Positions 1-6,833 of a stretch of DNA of 12,197 bases are shown piece after piece. Position 1 is the first letter of the stretch. Every line of letters begins with the position of its first letter. The position numbers were made by a program, and so were the translations under genes. The DNA lies in the NCBI GenBank assembly GCA_004296145.1, contig SEBM01000057.1, positions 1-12,197 of the forward strand, in the 5' to 3' direction. Under the pieces are notes generated by a model, which had not been told where the DNA came from, did not search any database, and saw only the letters and a list, made by a program, of their open reading frames with translations. This stretch comes from Flavobacterium sp. Lineage in GTDB: Bacteria; Bacteroidota; Bacteroidia; Flavobacteriales; Flavobacteriaceae.

Positions 1-1570
1 GCATAAAAATCAGTACCTCATATTCTCTATCATACTTTTATTAACTTTTGGGTGGAATGCCAATTCGCAGTCAAATGTGACGCATCCTAAAACTGAATTT
101 AGGGGTGTCTGGATTGCAACGGTTGTCAATATAGACTGGCCAAAAACAGCTACAGACAACGTAGAAAAAGAAAAATCGGATTATCTTGACATATTAGATA
201 CTTACAGAAAACTAAATTATAATGCAGTAATCGTTCAGATCAGAAGTGTTGGTGATGCTTTTTATCCGTCTGAACTGGCGCCGTGGTCGCGTTTCTTAAC
301 CGGAAAAGAAGGTCAGGCTCCAAGTCCTTATTACGACGCTTTGGCGTGGATGATTGAGCAGGCGCATGTGAGAGGTTTCGAATTTCACGCCTGGATGAAT
401 CCTTATCGTGCAACTTTTGATTTAAATAAAAACTTATTGAGCCCGACTCACGACGTTTTTAAACATCCGGAATGGATGATTGAATACGGTGGAAAATATT
501 ATTATGACCCTGCTTTGCCGGAAGTTCAGGAACATTTAACCAAAGTGGTAAAAGAAGTTGTTGACAAATATGATATCGATGCGATTCATTTTGATGATTA
601 TTTTTATCCCTATGCCGTTCCCGGAAAAGTGTTTAACGATACCGCTTCTTTCAAAAAATACGGATCAGGCTTATCACTTGCCGACTGGCGACGTGCTAAT
701 GTGAGCAACTTTGTGCATTCTATTTCTACCACAATCAAAACAAGTAAACCGTGGGTTCAGTTCGGAATCAGTCCGTTTGGAGTTTGGCGAAACAAATCGG
801 TAGATCCAAAAGGTTCAGAAACACAATCGACATCAAATTATGATGATTTGTACGCCGATCCCGTTTTATGGATGGACCAAAAATGGATCGATTATATCAT
901 GCCGCAATTGTACTGGAGCATGAATAATCCGAGAGCTTCTTATTCTAAATTGGTAAAATGGTGGTCAGAAAACTCTAATAACACTGCCCTTTATATTGGT
1001 CACGCCTCGTACAAAATCAGGGCCGATGGCGACAAAAGCTGGAACTTTGCCAGTGAAATTCCGACTCAAGTTGATTATGCCAGAAGTTTCAAAAAAGTGG
1101 GCGGAAGTGCTTATTTTAGTGCCAAATGGTTTACAAATAAAAACTTTGATATTGTTCGTCTTTTAGAAGAAAACCAATACAAATATCCTGCGTTACCGCC
1201 TTCAGTTCCTAATTTGAAAAGAATTGTAATTGACATTCCGACAGTAACAGAATTTGCAAAAGACAGTTCTTTTTATACGTTTTCAATCAAATCTCCGCTC
1301 AATACAAGGGTTCGTTATATGGTAGTTTACGGAGCAGATCATATTTCTAAAATCAATACAAACGACGCAACACAAATTGTGGAGAAGATCAAAGTCAATG
1401 AAATTAATGACTCTATCACTTTTTCTGTTTTAACACAAAAAATGAATCAGTATAAAGCTTGCGCTGTGACATTTATTGATTATTTTGCGAACGAAAGTAC
1501 CCCAACTACTATCGACTTAAAAAAGACATTTAAAATATATTCACCTGCTCAGCCTAATGAAAACAGATAA
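1..1570 (+). CDS. Secreted GHL10-family glycosyl hydrolase-like protein (DigH/YngK relative), 5' end at or beyond window edge
   Basis: The frame is open from base 2 to the stop at 1568-1570, giving 522 visible residues. The GTG at 77 is not a credible start, because the codons before it encode a lysine followed by a hydrophobic run (LIFSIILLLTF) and then ANS|Q. That is a classic signal peptide, cleaved near visible residue 22. Base 1 is a G in the third codon position, so the real ATG may span the window edge. The mature protein opens with FRGVWIATV and carries FHAWMNPYRA and IHFDDYFYPY (paired Asp near visible residues 198-199), typical of the GHL10 fold. A beta-rich, Fn3-like tail fills roughly the last 110 residues. 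The E. coli relative DigH (YddW) cleaves peptide-free peptidoglycan glycans. The same role here is inferred, supported by the AmpG-like and NagZ genes downstream. The 14-bp overlap with the permease gene implies co-translation. Confidence 0.88.
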   Translation, partial: HKNQYLIFSIILLLTFGWNANSQSNVTHPKTEFRGVWIATVVNIDWPKTATDNVEKEKSDYLDILDTYRKLNYNAVIVQIRSVGDAFYPSELAPWSRFLTGKEGQAPSPYYDALAWMIEQAHVRGFEFHAWMNPYRATFDLNKNLLSPTHDVFKHPEWMIEYGGKYYYDPALPEVQEHLTKVVKEVVDKYDIDAIHFDDYFYPYAVPGKVFNDTASFKKYGSGLSLADWRRANVSNFVHSISTTIKTSKPWVQFGISPFGVWRNKSVDPKGSETQSTSNYDDLYADPVLWMDQKWIDYIMPQLYWSMNNPRASYSKLVKWWSENSNNTALYIGHASYKIRADGDKSWNFASEIPTQVDYARSFKKVGGSAYFSAKWFTNKNFDIVRLLEENQYKYPALPPSVPNLKRIVIDIPTVTEFAKDSSFYTFSIKSPLNTRVRYMVVYGADHISKINTNDATQIVEKIKVNEINDSITFSVLTQKMNQYKACAVTFIDYFANESTPTTIDLKKTFKIYSPAQPNENR

Positions 1571-2828
1571 TAAACCCTGGTTTTGGATTCCGCTTCTTAA
1601 TTTTGCTTCTGGTTTGCCGTATGCCGTTATCATCTCGGTTTCGGTTATTATGTACAAAAACCTCGGAATTTCTAATGAAGATATCGGCGTCTACACCAGT
1701 TTATTATATCTGCCGTGGGTTATAAAACCGCTTTGGAGTCCGTTTATTGAATTGAACGGAACCAAAAGAAAATGGTTTTTATCAATGCAGTTACTTATTT
1801 CCCTTGCGTTTTTAGCCGTCGGATTTACGATTCCCGTCAATGGATTTTTCATGATGTCTTTGGCTATATTTTGGGTAGCAGCTTTTGCTTCGGCTTCCAA
1901 TGATATTGCGAGTGATGGTTTTTATTTATTGGTTTTACCAGAAAATCAGCAGTCATTTTTCTTAGGAATCAGAAGTACTTTTTACAGACTTTCACTTCTT
2001 GCCGGAAACGGTTTAATTGTACTTTTTGCCGGTTATCTGGAACATAAATACGGCGACAATACCAAAGCCTGGTCTTATACTATGATTTCTGTTGGCTTAT
2101 TAATGACTTTTATTACCGTTTACAATTTTATTTTTACTCCAAAAAATGAGATAAATTTAGCTGACAATACTACTCAAAATCATCATCCAAACTTTGCTGA
2201 CATATTTGTAACTTTCTTTAAGAAAAAACAAATTGGTCTGGTGCTGGCTTTTATTTTGGTTTTTAGGTTAGGTGAATCTCAGTTATTAAAGATGTTAAGT
2301 CCATTTTTATTAGATAAAAAAGAACTGGGCGGAATGGCTTTAGACACAGAAGCGGTAGGTTTAATCTACGGAACTTTTGGAGTTGCAGCCCTTACACTTG
2401 GTGGAATTCTTGGCGGAATCGCAATTTCTAAACAAGGTCTTACCAAATGGATGCTTCCGATGTTTTTGGCGATGCATTTGCCAATCATTGGTTTTATTTT
2501 ACTCGCATTCTTTCATCCAACCTCAATTTATTACATTTATGCCGTTGTCATTTTTGAACAATTTGGTTATGGTTTTGGATTTACAGCTTTCATGATGTTT
2601 TTAATTCATGTTGCCGAAGGAGAATCAAAAACAGCACATTATGCACTTGCAACCGGTTTTATGGCTATGGGAATGATGCTTCCGGGAATGTTGAGCGGTT
2701 ATATACAACAATATTTGGGCTATCAAAACTTCTTTATTTGGGTTTTTATTGCCACAATTCCAGGTCTTATATTATCACGTTTTTTAATTTTCCCGAAAGA
2801 TTTTGGGAAAAAATCAGAAGAAGTTTAA
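1557..2828 (+). CDS. AmpG-like MFS permease, probable muropeptide importer
   Basis: This 423-residue inner-membrane protein has about twelve hydrophobic helices and belongs to the major facilitator superfamily. The N-terminal pattern is that of the AmpG family: a short soluble start, FASGLPYAV, then the first loop with GISNEDIGVYTSL and LPWVIKPLWSPFIE. The segment FASASNDIASDGFYL in the fourth helix region matches the conserved AmpG pattern in which an Asp follows a small-residue helix. AmpG imports GlcNAc-anhydroMurNAc peptides from the periplasm. The substrate here is inferred from the family and from the glycosidases on either side. It starts inside the end of the upstream glycosidase gene (14-bp overlap). 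Other members of this MFS branch carry different solutes, so the function is likely but not certain. Confidence 0.82.
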   Translation: MKTDNKPWFWIPLLNFASGLPYAVIISVSVIMYKNLGISNEDIGVYTSLLYLPWVIKPLWSPFIELNGTKRKWFLSMQLLISLAFLAVGFTIPVNGFFMMSLAIFWVAAFASASNDIASDGFYLLVLPENQQSFFLGIRSTFYRLSLLAGNGLIVLFAGYLEHKYGDNTKAWSYTMISVGLLMTFITVYNFIFTPKNEINLADNTTQNHHPNFADIFVTFFKKKQIGLVLAFILVFRLGESQLLKMLSPFLLDKKELGGMALDTEAVGLIYGTFGVAALTLGGILGGIAISKQGLTKWMLPMFLAMHLPIIGFILLAFFHPTSIYYIYAVVIFEQFGYGFGFTAFMMFLIHVAEGESKTAHYALATGFMAMGMMLPGMLSGYIQQYLGYQNFFIWVFIATIPGLILSRFLIFPKDFGKKSEEV

Positions 2829-2850
2829 CCCCAAATCAAACATCTTACCT

Positions 2851-3192
2851 ATGGAAATCAATGAGAATTTGCAAAACGAACGCAACCTGAAAGGAGCTGA
2901 GTTCGAGAAAACAGGAAATCTTGAAAAAGCAATTGAGTTGTATGAGAAAAATGTCGAAGAAAGCTTTAAAGGAAATCATCCTTACGATCGTTTAGCCACG
3001 ATTTACAAAAACCAAAATGATATCGAAAACGAAATCAGGGTTTTAGAAAAAGCAATTGTTGTTTATGAAGAAATTACAATCGAAGACAGAATTGAAGGGT
3101 TGCCAAAACTTTTCCGTTTTAAAAACCGATTGGAAAAAGCAATTGAAACTAAGAAACAATTGGCGAAACAAAAGAAAGCTAAGTTGAAATAA
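2851..3192 (+). CDS. Small TPR-repeat protein
   Basis: From the ATG at 2851 this encodes 113 residues with no signal peptide or membrane segment, so it is probably cytoplasmic. Residues 9-38 (GAEFEKTGNLEKAIELYEKN) and 43-72 (YDRLATIYKNQNDIENEIR, then VLEKAI) follow the tetratricopeptide helix-turn-helix pattern. The last 20 residues are rich in lysine. An in-frame TTG at 2803 would overlap the permease gene by 26 bp. The ATG is preferred because the repeat starts soon after it and the extra residues (GKNQKKFNPKSN) look like translated spacer. It follows the permease gene by 22 bp and probably shares its transcript. TPR proteins usually mediate protein-protein contacts. No partner can be named from the sequence. 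Confidence 0.82.
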   Translation: MEINENLQNERNLKGAEFEKTGNLEKAIELYEKNVEESFKGNHPYDRLATIYKNQNDIENEIRVLEKAIVVYEEITIEDRIEGLPKLFRFKNRLEKAIETKKQLAKQKKAKLK

Positions 3193-3210
3193 AAGTACAC
3201 GAAGAAAATT

Positions 3211-3288
3211 TGCCACAAAGTCACAAAGACGCAAAGTTTATTAAAAACTAACAAAAGAAAAACTTTGCGTCTTTGCGACTTTGCGAGA
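3211..3288. repeat. Inverted repeat of 8-bp units (CTTTGCGT/CTTTGCGA)
   Basis: Arms at 3211-3239 and 3260-3288 are reverse complements at 25 of 29 positions, including a perfect 16-bp core next to the 20-nt loop. The right arm is three tandem octamers, CTTTGCGT, CTTTGCGA and CTTTGCGA. The left arm is the complementary series with CAAAG every 8 bp. It lies between the TPR and GNAT genes. No T-tract follows directly, so it is not a standard intrinsic terminator, although the stem could still stall polymerase or protect an mRNA end. Confidence 0.85.
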
Positions 3289-3314
3289 TTAAATTAACAA
3301 TAGAACAAAAAATC

Positions 3315-3348
3315 TGTGATTTACTTCTATGTGTTAGAAAAAATCACA
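3315..3348 (+). other. Small hairpin upstream of the GNAT gene
   Basis: A perfect 8-bp inverted repeat (TGTGATTT at 3315-3322, AAATCACA at 3341-3348) with an 18-nt loop ends 18 bp before the GNAT start codon. It would lie in the leader of that gene. I see no TAnnTTTG promoter between 3193 and 3366, so the hairpin may be transcribed from upstream. Its function is unknown. Confidence 0.4.
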
Positions 3349-3366
3349 CAAATAAAGCAATAAATC

Positions 3367-3816
3367 ATGATTAATATTAAACGAACAAACTCAGACGATA
3401 TTGATTTTATAAATCTGGTTGCTTTATTAGATCAAGATTTGGCAATTAGAGATGGCGACGATCATGCGTTTTACAATCAGTTTAATAAAACTGATAAAAT
3501 AAAACATGCTATTGTTTATTATGAAGATAATATTCCGGTAGGATGTGGCGCTTTTCGCGAAAAAGAACCTGGAAAAACAGAAATCAAACGCATGTATGTG
3601 CATCCTGATCATCGTAAAAAAGGAATTGCTTCTGTCGTTCTAAAAGAACTTGAACTCTGGGCAGCCGAAGAAGGTTATAGATATACCATTCTTGAAACCG
3701 GAAAAAAACAACCCGAAGCAATAGCATTATACCAAAAACAAGATTACATCATAATTCCAAATTATCCGCCTTACGAAAAAATGGATAATAGTGTCTGCAT
3801 GCAAAAGACTTTATAA
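3367..3816 (+). CDS. GNAT-family N-acetyltransferase
   Basis: This 149-residue cytoplasmic protein has the GNAT fold. The central strand IKRMYVHPDHR leads into the acetyl-CoA pyrophosphate-binding loop R83-K-K-G86-I-A88 and helix ASVVLKELELWA, followed by the ETGKKQPEAIALYQKQDY segment typical of GNAT motif B. The length is normal for a single-domain member. The acceptor substrate cannot be read from the sequence. The stop codon is 2 bp before the hexosaminidase start, so the two are almost certainly translated from one mRNA. This makes an amino sugar or muropeptide fragment a reasonable guess, but GNAT enzymes also modify proteins, amines and antibiotics. Confidence 0.9.
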   Translation: MINIKRTNSDDIDFINLVALLDQDLAIRDGDDHAFYNQFNKTDKIKHAIVYYEDNIPVGCGAFREKEPGKTEIKRMYVHPDHRKKGIASVVLKELELWAAEEGYRYTILETGKKQPEAIALYQKQDYIIIPNYPPYEKMDNSVCMQKTL

Positions 3817-3818
3817 TA

Positions 3819-5432
3819 ATGAAAATGACAGCCGAAGCTTTAAAACAACGCGTGGGACAATTCTTTTTTCCCGCTGTTTTTATAAACGATACCGAAGAAA
3901 ACATTCAGGAAACCGAACGTTTAATCAAAGAACATAATATTGGCGGACTGACATTTTTTCACAGTCGTGCGAGCGCGGCAACGAATTATGAAAGCAAGAA
4001 AAAAGTTGTTTTTAATGACGACAGCTACGAAAAAATTAAAGTCTTAATTGTTCGTTATCAAAAAGCAGCTTCCACTCCACTTTTAATCAGTATTGATGCC
4101 GAATGGGGTTTGGCAATGCGCATCGAAAAAACACCTCAATATCCGTACGCAATCACGCTTGGCGCTTTGCCGGAAAGTAAATCAGATTTGGTTTATGAAG
4201 TGGGAAAGCAAATTGGTTTAGACCTAAAAGCGGCAGGAATTCATTATAATTTATCGCCTTTGGCAGACATCAATAACAATCCAAATAATCCGGTTATTGG
4301 TTATCGTTCTTTTGGTGAAAACAAAGAAAAAGTCGCTGATTTTGCTGTCGAATATTTAAAAGGGCTTTCTGATGTTGGCATTTTAGGCTGTCTGAAACAC
4401 TTTCCCGGACACGGAAATACTAATGTAGATTCGCATTTAGGATTGCCGGTTTTAAAGGAAACTTTAGAAGAATTATTAGAAAACGAATTATATCCGTTCA
4501 TAAAAGGAATCGAAAATAATGTTGATTCCATTATGATCGGGCATTTGGCTGTTCCGAGTTTAAACAACGGGAAAGACACTTCTGCAACGTTATCAAAACC
4601 TATTATTCAGGATCTTTTAAGAAAAAAATTAGGCTACGATGGTTTGGTCATTTCTGATGCCTTAAATATGCACAGCGTTTCTAAATTGTACGAAACAAAA
4701 GGTGAATTAGAATGGGAAGCTTTTAATGCCGGAAACGACGTTTTATGTTTCGCCGAAAATGTTCCCGAAGGAATTGAATTTATCTTAAAAAATGCTTCAC
4801 CAGACCGCATTTTCGAAAGCTACGATAGAATAATGAAAGCCAAAGAAAAAGTCGGTATTCTAAAAAACAAAGACTTTGCTTCAGGCGAATTAAACTTTAA
4901 AAACGCTTCTGTTTTAAATACAAAAATTGCAGAAAACTGTATCACAAAAATCACAGATAATTCTAGCAATAATGTAATTTTTGAAGCGCAGAAAAACAAT
5001 CAATTAGCCAAATTAAGTTTATATAAAAATACAGACAATACATTTTTCAAAACTTTAAATTCAAAATTACCTTCACCGGAATTTGCTTTTGAAAATTTGG
5101 AAGATTCTAATATTTCTGAAATTAAAAAAGAACTTCAAAATTTTGAAACAATCTTAATTTCATTATTTGTTCCAAAAGCAAAACCGGCAAATAATTTCGA
5201 AGTAAATAAAGAAGTTTTGGAATTGCTTTCAGAATTGCTTCAAACGAAAAAATGCGTCATTTATATTTTCGGAAATCCTTATGTTTTACCAATAATTCCT
5301 AATCTTACCAAAGCTTTGGGACTAATTGAAGCCTATCAGGATTTTGAAGAATTTCAAAAAGTGGCAGGAAATCAAATTTTGCAAAATAATTCTTTCACAG
5401 GTATTTTACCCGTAAACATTGACCTTCAATAA
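3819..5432 (+). CDS. nagZ: GH3 beta-N-acetylhexosaminidase (NagZ type), cytoplasmic
   Basis: This 537-residue protein has no signal peptide or membrane helix. Residues 1 to about 345 form a GH3 catalytic barrel with every diagnostic NagZ element: the substrate-binding motif KHFPGHG at 193-199, the acid/base Asp-His pair D204 and H206 (VDSH), and the nucleophile D280 in GLVISDALNMHS. NagZ removes the non-reducing GlcNAc from (anhydro)MurNAc-peptides during peptidoglycan recycling. Residues 346-537 form a second, less conserved domain, probably the GH3 C-terminal alpha/beta domain. E. coli NagZ is about 340 residues and lacks it. Many Bacteroidota relatives are longer, exported and fused to a beta-lactamase-like domain; this one is neither exported nor fused. 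The ATG at 3819 directly follows the GNAT stop. A second ATG two codons on is possible. Confidence 0.92.
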   Translation: MKMTAEALKQRVGQFFFPAVFINDTEENIQETERLIKEHNIGGLTFFHSRASAATNYESKKKVVFNDDSYEKIKVLIVRYQKAASTPLLISIDAEWGLAMRIEKTPQYPYAITLGALPESKSDLVYEVGKQIGLDLKAAGIHYNLSPLADINNNPNNPVIGYRSFGENKEKVADFAVEYLKGLSDVGILGCLKHFPGHGNTNVDSHLGLPVLKETLEELLENELYPFIKGIENNVDSIMIGHLAVPSLNNGKDTSATLSKPIIQDLLRKKLGYDGLVISDALNMHSVSKLYETKGELEWEAFNAGNDVLCFAENVPEGIEFILKNASPDRIFESYDRIMKAKEKVGILKNKDFASGELNFKNASVLNTKIAENCITKITDNSSNNVIFEAQKNNQLAKLSLYKNTDNTFFKTLNSKLPSPEFAFENLEDSNISEIKKELQNFETILISLFVPKAKPANNFEVNKEVLELLSELLQTKKCVIYIFGNPYVLPIIPNLTKALGLIEAYQDFEEFQKVAGNQILQNNSFTGILPVNIDLQ

Positions 5433-5490
5433 ATTACAAATCTATATAATCAAAAGTTATCAACTTATAAATATTAATAATCACATCTTA

Positions 5491-5522
5491 TTGTAATCAC
5501 CTTTACTTATACCCTACTTTTG
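5491..5522 (+). promoter_or_regulatory. Bacteroidota-type promoter of the peroxiredoxin operon
   Basis: TACTTTTG at 5515-5522 matches the -7 consensus TAnnTTTG, with TTG at 5491-5493 as the -33 element and a 21-bp spacer. Transcription would start near 5529, leaving an A-rich leader of about 27 nt before the ATG at 5556. A short palindrome (AAGTT-atc-AACTT, 5454-5466) lies just upstream and could be an operator, but nothing identifies a regulator. Confidence 0.8.
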
Positions 5523-5555
5523 CATCAAATAAATTTTTAATTAAAAACGAAAAAT

Positions 5556-6194
5556 ATGTCTTTAGTAGGAAAAAAATTCCCAAGTATTGCAGTAGATGCT
5601 ATCTCAGAAATGGGTGATAATTTAAAAATCAACGTTTTTGAAGAAGCAGTAAACAACAACAAAAAAGTACTATTGTTCTGGTATCCAAAAGATTTTACTT
5701 TTGTATGTCCAACAGAATTACACGCCTTTCAAGCTGCATTACCAGAATTCGAGAAAAGAAATACTATCGTAATCGGAGCTTCTTGCGACACAAACGAAGT
5801 ACACTTTGCTTGGTTAAACACTCCAAAAAACAACGGTGGAATCGAAGGTGTAACTTACCCAATCCTTGCTGATACAAACCGTAACTTATCTAACATTTTA
5901 GGAATTTTAGATATCGATTCTACAGAATACAGCGAAGAGACTGACTCAGTAATCATCGAAGGTTCAAACGTAACTTACAGAGCTACTTACCTAATTGACG
6001 AAACTGGAAAAATCTTCCACGAAAGTGTAAACGATATGCCATTAGGTCGTAACGTAAACGAATACTTAAGAATGGTTGATGCTTACACTCATATCCAGGA
6101 AAAAGGAGAAGTTTGTCCTGCAAACTGGGAAGCTGGTAAAGAAGCTATGTCTGCAGACAGAGTTAGTACAGCTGAGTACTTAAGTGCGAACTAA
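5556..6194 (+). CDS. Typical 2-Cys peroxiredoxin (AhpC/Prx1 type)
   Basis: This 212-residue cytoplasmic thiol peroxidase reduces hydrogen peroxide and organic hydroperoxides. The peroxidatic cysteine is C51 in FWYPKDFTFVCPTEL, with T48 at the conserved Thr position. The resolving cysteine is C187 in GEVCPANW, so the dimer should form intersubunit disulfides. A GGIEG loop resembles the GGLG motif of overoxidation-sensitive peroxiredoxins. A third cysteine lies in GASCDT. Codon choice (AAC, TTC, GTA, CCA) is more biased than in neighbouring genes, which suggests high expression. The gene has its own TAnnTTTG promoter and leads a unit with a thioredoxin-like protein and a small helical protein. 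No ahpF is present, so the downstream thioredoxin is a candidate reductant. Confidence 0.95.
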   Translation: MSLVGKKFPSIAVDAISEMGDNLKINVFEEAVNNNKKVLLFWYPKDFTFVCPTELHAFQAALPEFEKRNTIVIGASCDTNEVHFAWLNTPKNNGGIEGVTYPILADTNRNLSNILGILDIDSTEYSEETDSVIIEGSNVTYRATYLIDETGKIFHESVNDMPLGRNVNEYLRMVDAYTHIQEKGEVCPANWEAGKEAMSADRVSTAEYLSAN

Positions 6195-6196
6195 AT

Positions 6197-6403
6197 TAAG
6201 CTTCTGAGGTTCTGAGTTGCTAAGCTTCTAAGCTTTTCCACTGAACTTTTAGATCTTAAATACAATTCTATAATACTGTCACTAGGTTTTAAGATTAAAA
6301 CTTAGATCTTAGAACCTTAGTGACTTATATTCAATCAAAACAATTTTACTAAAGTTATTCGGTTCCAGAAGAAAGCTTAGCCTCTCAGAACCTTAGCAAC
6401 TTA
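6197..6403. repeat. Large inverted repeat of octamer units filling the peroxiredoxin-thioredoxin spacer
   Basis: Arms at 6197-6224 and 6376-6403 are reverse complements at 23 of 28 positions. Both are made of imperfect 8-bp tandem units: TAAGCTTC, TGAGGTTC, TGAGTTGC, TAAGCTTC and TAAGCTTT on the left; CTCAGAAC, CTTAGCAA and CTTAGTAC on the right. A second hairpin is nested inside. The element starts 3 bp after the peroxiredoxin stop and ends 20 bp before the thioredoxin start, so it occupies almost the whole spacer of a probable operon. Confidence 0.85.
6278..6324. repeat. Inner hairpin nested in the octamer repeat
   Basis: Left arm 6278-6295 (GTCACTAGGTTTTAAGAT) pairs with right arm 6306-6324 (ATCTTAGAACCTTAGTGAC) around a 10-nt loop. 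In RNA the stem has 17 Watson-Crick pairs, one G-U pair and one bulged base. The right arm has the same 8-bp spacing of TTAG as the outer arms. It could form a stable structure in the peroxiredoxin-thioredoxin transcript. Confidence 0.8.
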
Positions 6404-6423
6404 GTACCTTAAAAATAAAAACT

Positions 6424-6732
6424 ATGTTAATCGACTTAAACGAAGATACGTTAGCAGATTTAGTTGCTAAAAACGAAAAAGTAGTAGTACAATATTCTGC
6501 TTCATGGTGTGGAAACTGCCGTATTATGAAACCAAAATTCAAAAAATTAGCAACAGAAAATGAAGCTATCACTTTTGTTTTGGTTGATGCAGAAAATTCT
6601 CCGGAATCAAGAAAATTGGCTAATGTAAGCAACTTACCAACCTTTGCAACTTTTGTAAACGGGCAATTAGTTGGCGAAACACAAACCAACAAACAAGAAG
6701 TTCTAATCGATCTTGTAAACGCAATTGCTTAA
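6424..6732 (+). CDS. Thioredoxin-like protein with WCGNC active site
   Basis: This 102-residue single-domain thioredoxin fold has no signal peptide, so it should be cytoplasmic. The redox motif is W28-C29-G30-N31-C32, with Asn in place of the usual Pro of CGPC. The cis-proline is kept at P72 (SNLPTFATF). The buried Asp that precedes the active site in classical thioredoxins is replaced by Q23 (VVVQYSASW). Both changes should shift the redox potential and cysteine pKa, so it may be a dedicated partner rather than a general thioredoxin. Its place directly after a 2-Cys peroxiredoxin suggests it reduces that enzyme. I see no promoter of its own. The ATG follows an A-rich leader (TTAAAAATAAAAACT), normal for this phylum. 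Confidence 0.92.
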   Translation: MLIDLNEDTLADLVAKNEKVVVQYSASWCGNCRIMKPKFKKLATENEAITFVLVDAENSPESRKLANVSNLPTFATFVNGQLVGETQTNKQEVLIDLVNAIA

Positions 6733-6757
6733 ATAGATCTTTAGACTGGCTTAGATT

Positions 6758-6808
6758 TTTAGACTTCTTAGATGTTGTTTAAAAACAAGAAAGTCTAAGA
6801 AGCCTAAA
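6758..6808. repeat. Inverted repeat of CTTAGA-type units between thioredoxin and DUF6952-like gene
   Basis: Arms at 6758-6772 and 6794-6808 are reverse complements at 14 of 15 positions with a 21-nt loop. The pairing extends outward with small gaps through CTTAGAT/ATCTAAG-type units spaced 7-9 bp, covering about 6739-6828. The element fills nearly the whole 101-bp spacer. It has the same design as the repeat upstream of the thioredoxin gene but a different unit sequence. Confidence 0.72.
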
Positions 6809-6833
6809 TTATCTAAAATCTAAGAAATCCAAC

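Noticed and set aside
77..79. GTG as the start codon of the first gene
   Set aside because: The frame is open upstream and encodes a signal peptide. Starting here would remove it.
3043..3254. Two short minus-strand open frames over the end of the TPR gene
   Set aside because: They are Phe/Leu-rich antisense translations of a Lys/Glu-rich gene and of the inverted repeat. They have no family features and overlap each other in different frames.
3211..3288. The CTTTGCG palindrome as an intrinsic terminator
   Set aside because: No T-run follows the stem on the + strand within the usual distance.
3315..3348. A CRP-like operator, because TGTGA and TCACA occur
   Set aside because: The half-sites are about 24 bp apart, not 6 bp as in a CRP site. 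A hairpin describes the sequence better.
6197..6403. CRISPR-like array
   Set aside because: The repeating units are about 8 bp with no spacers between them, and the arms form a palindrome. No cas gene is present.
6393..6692. Minus-strand open frame opposite the thioredoxin gene
   Set aside because: It is the antisense shadow of a well-supported thioredoxin with intact active site and cis-proline.
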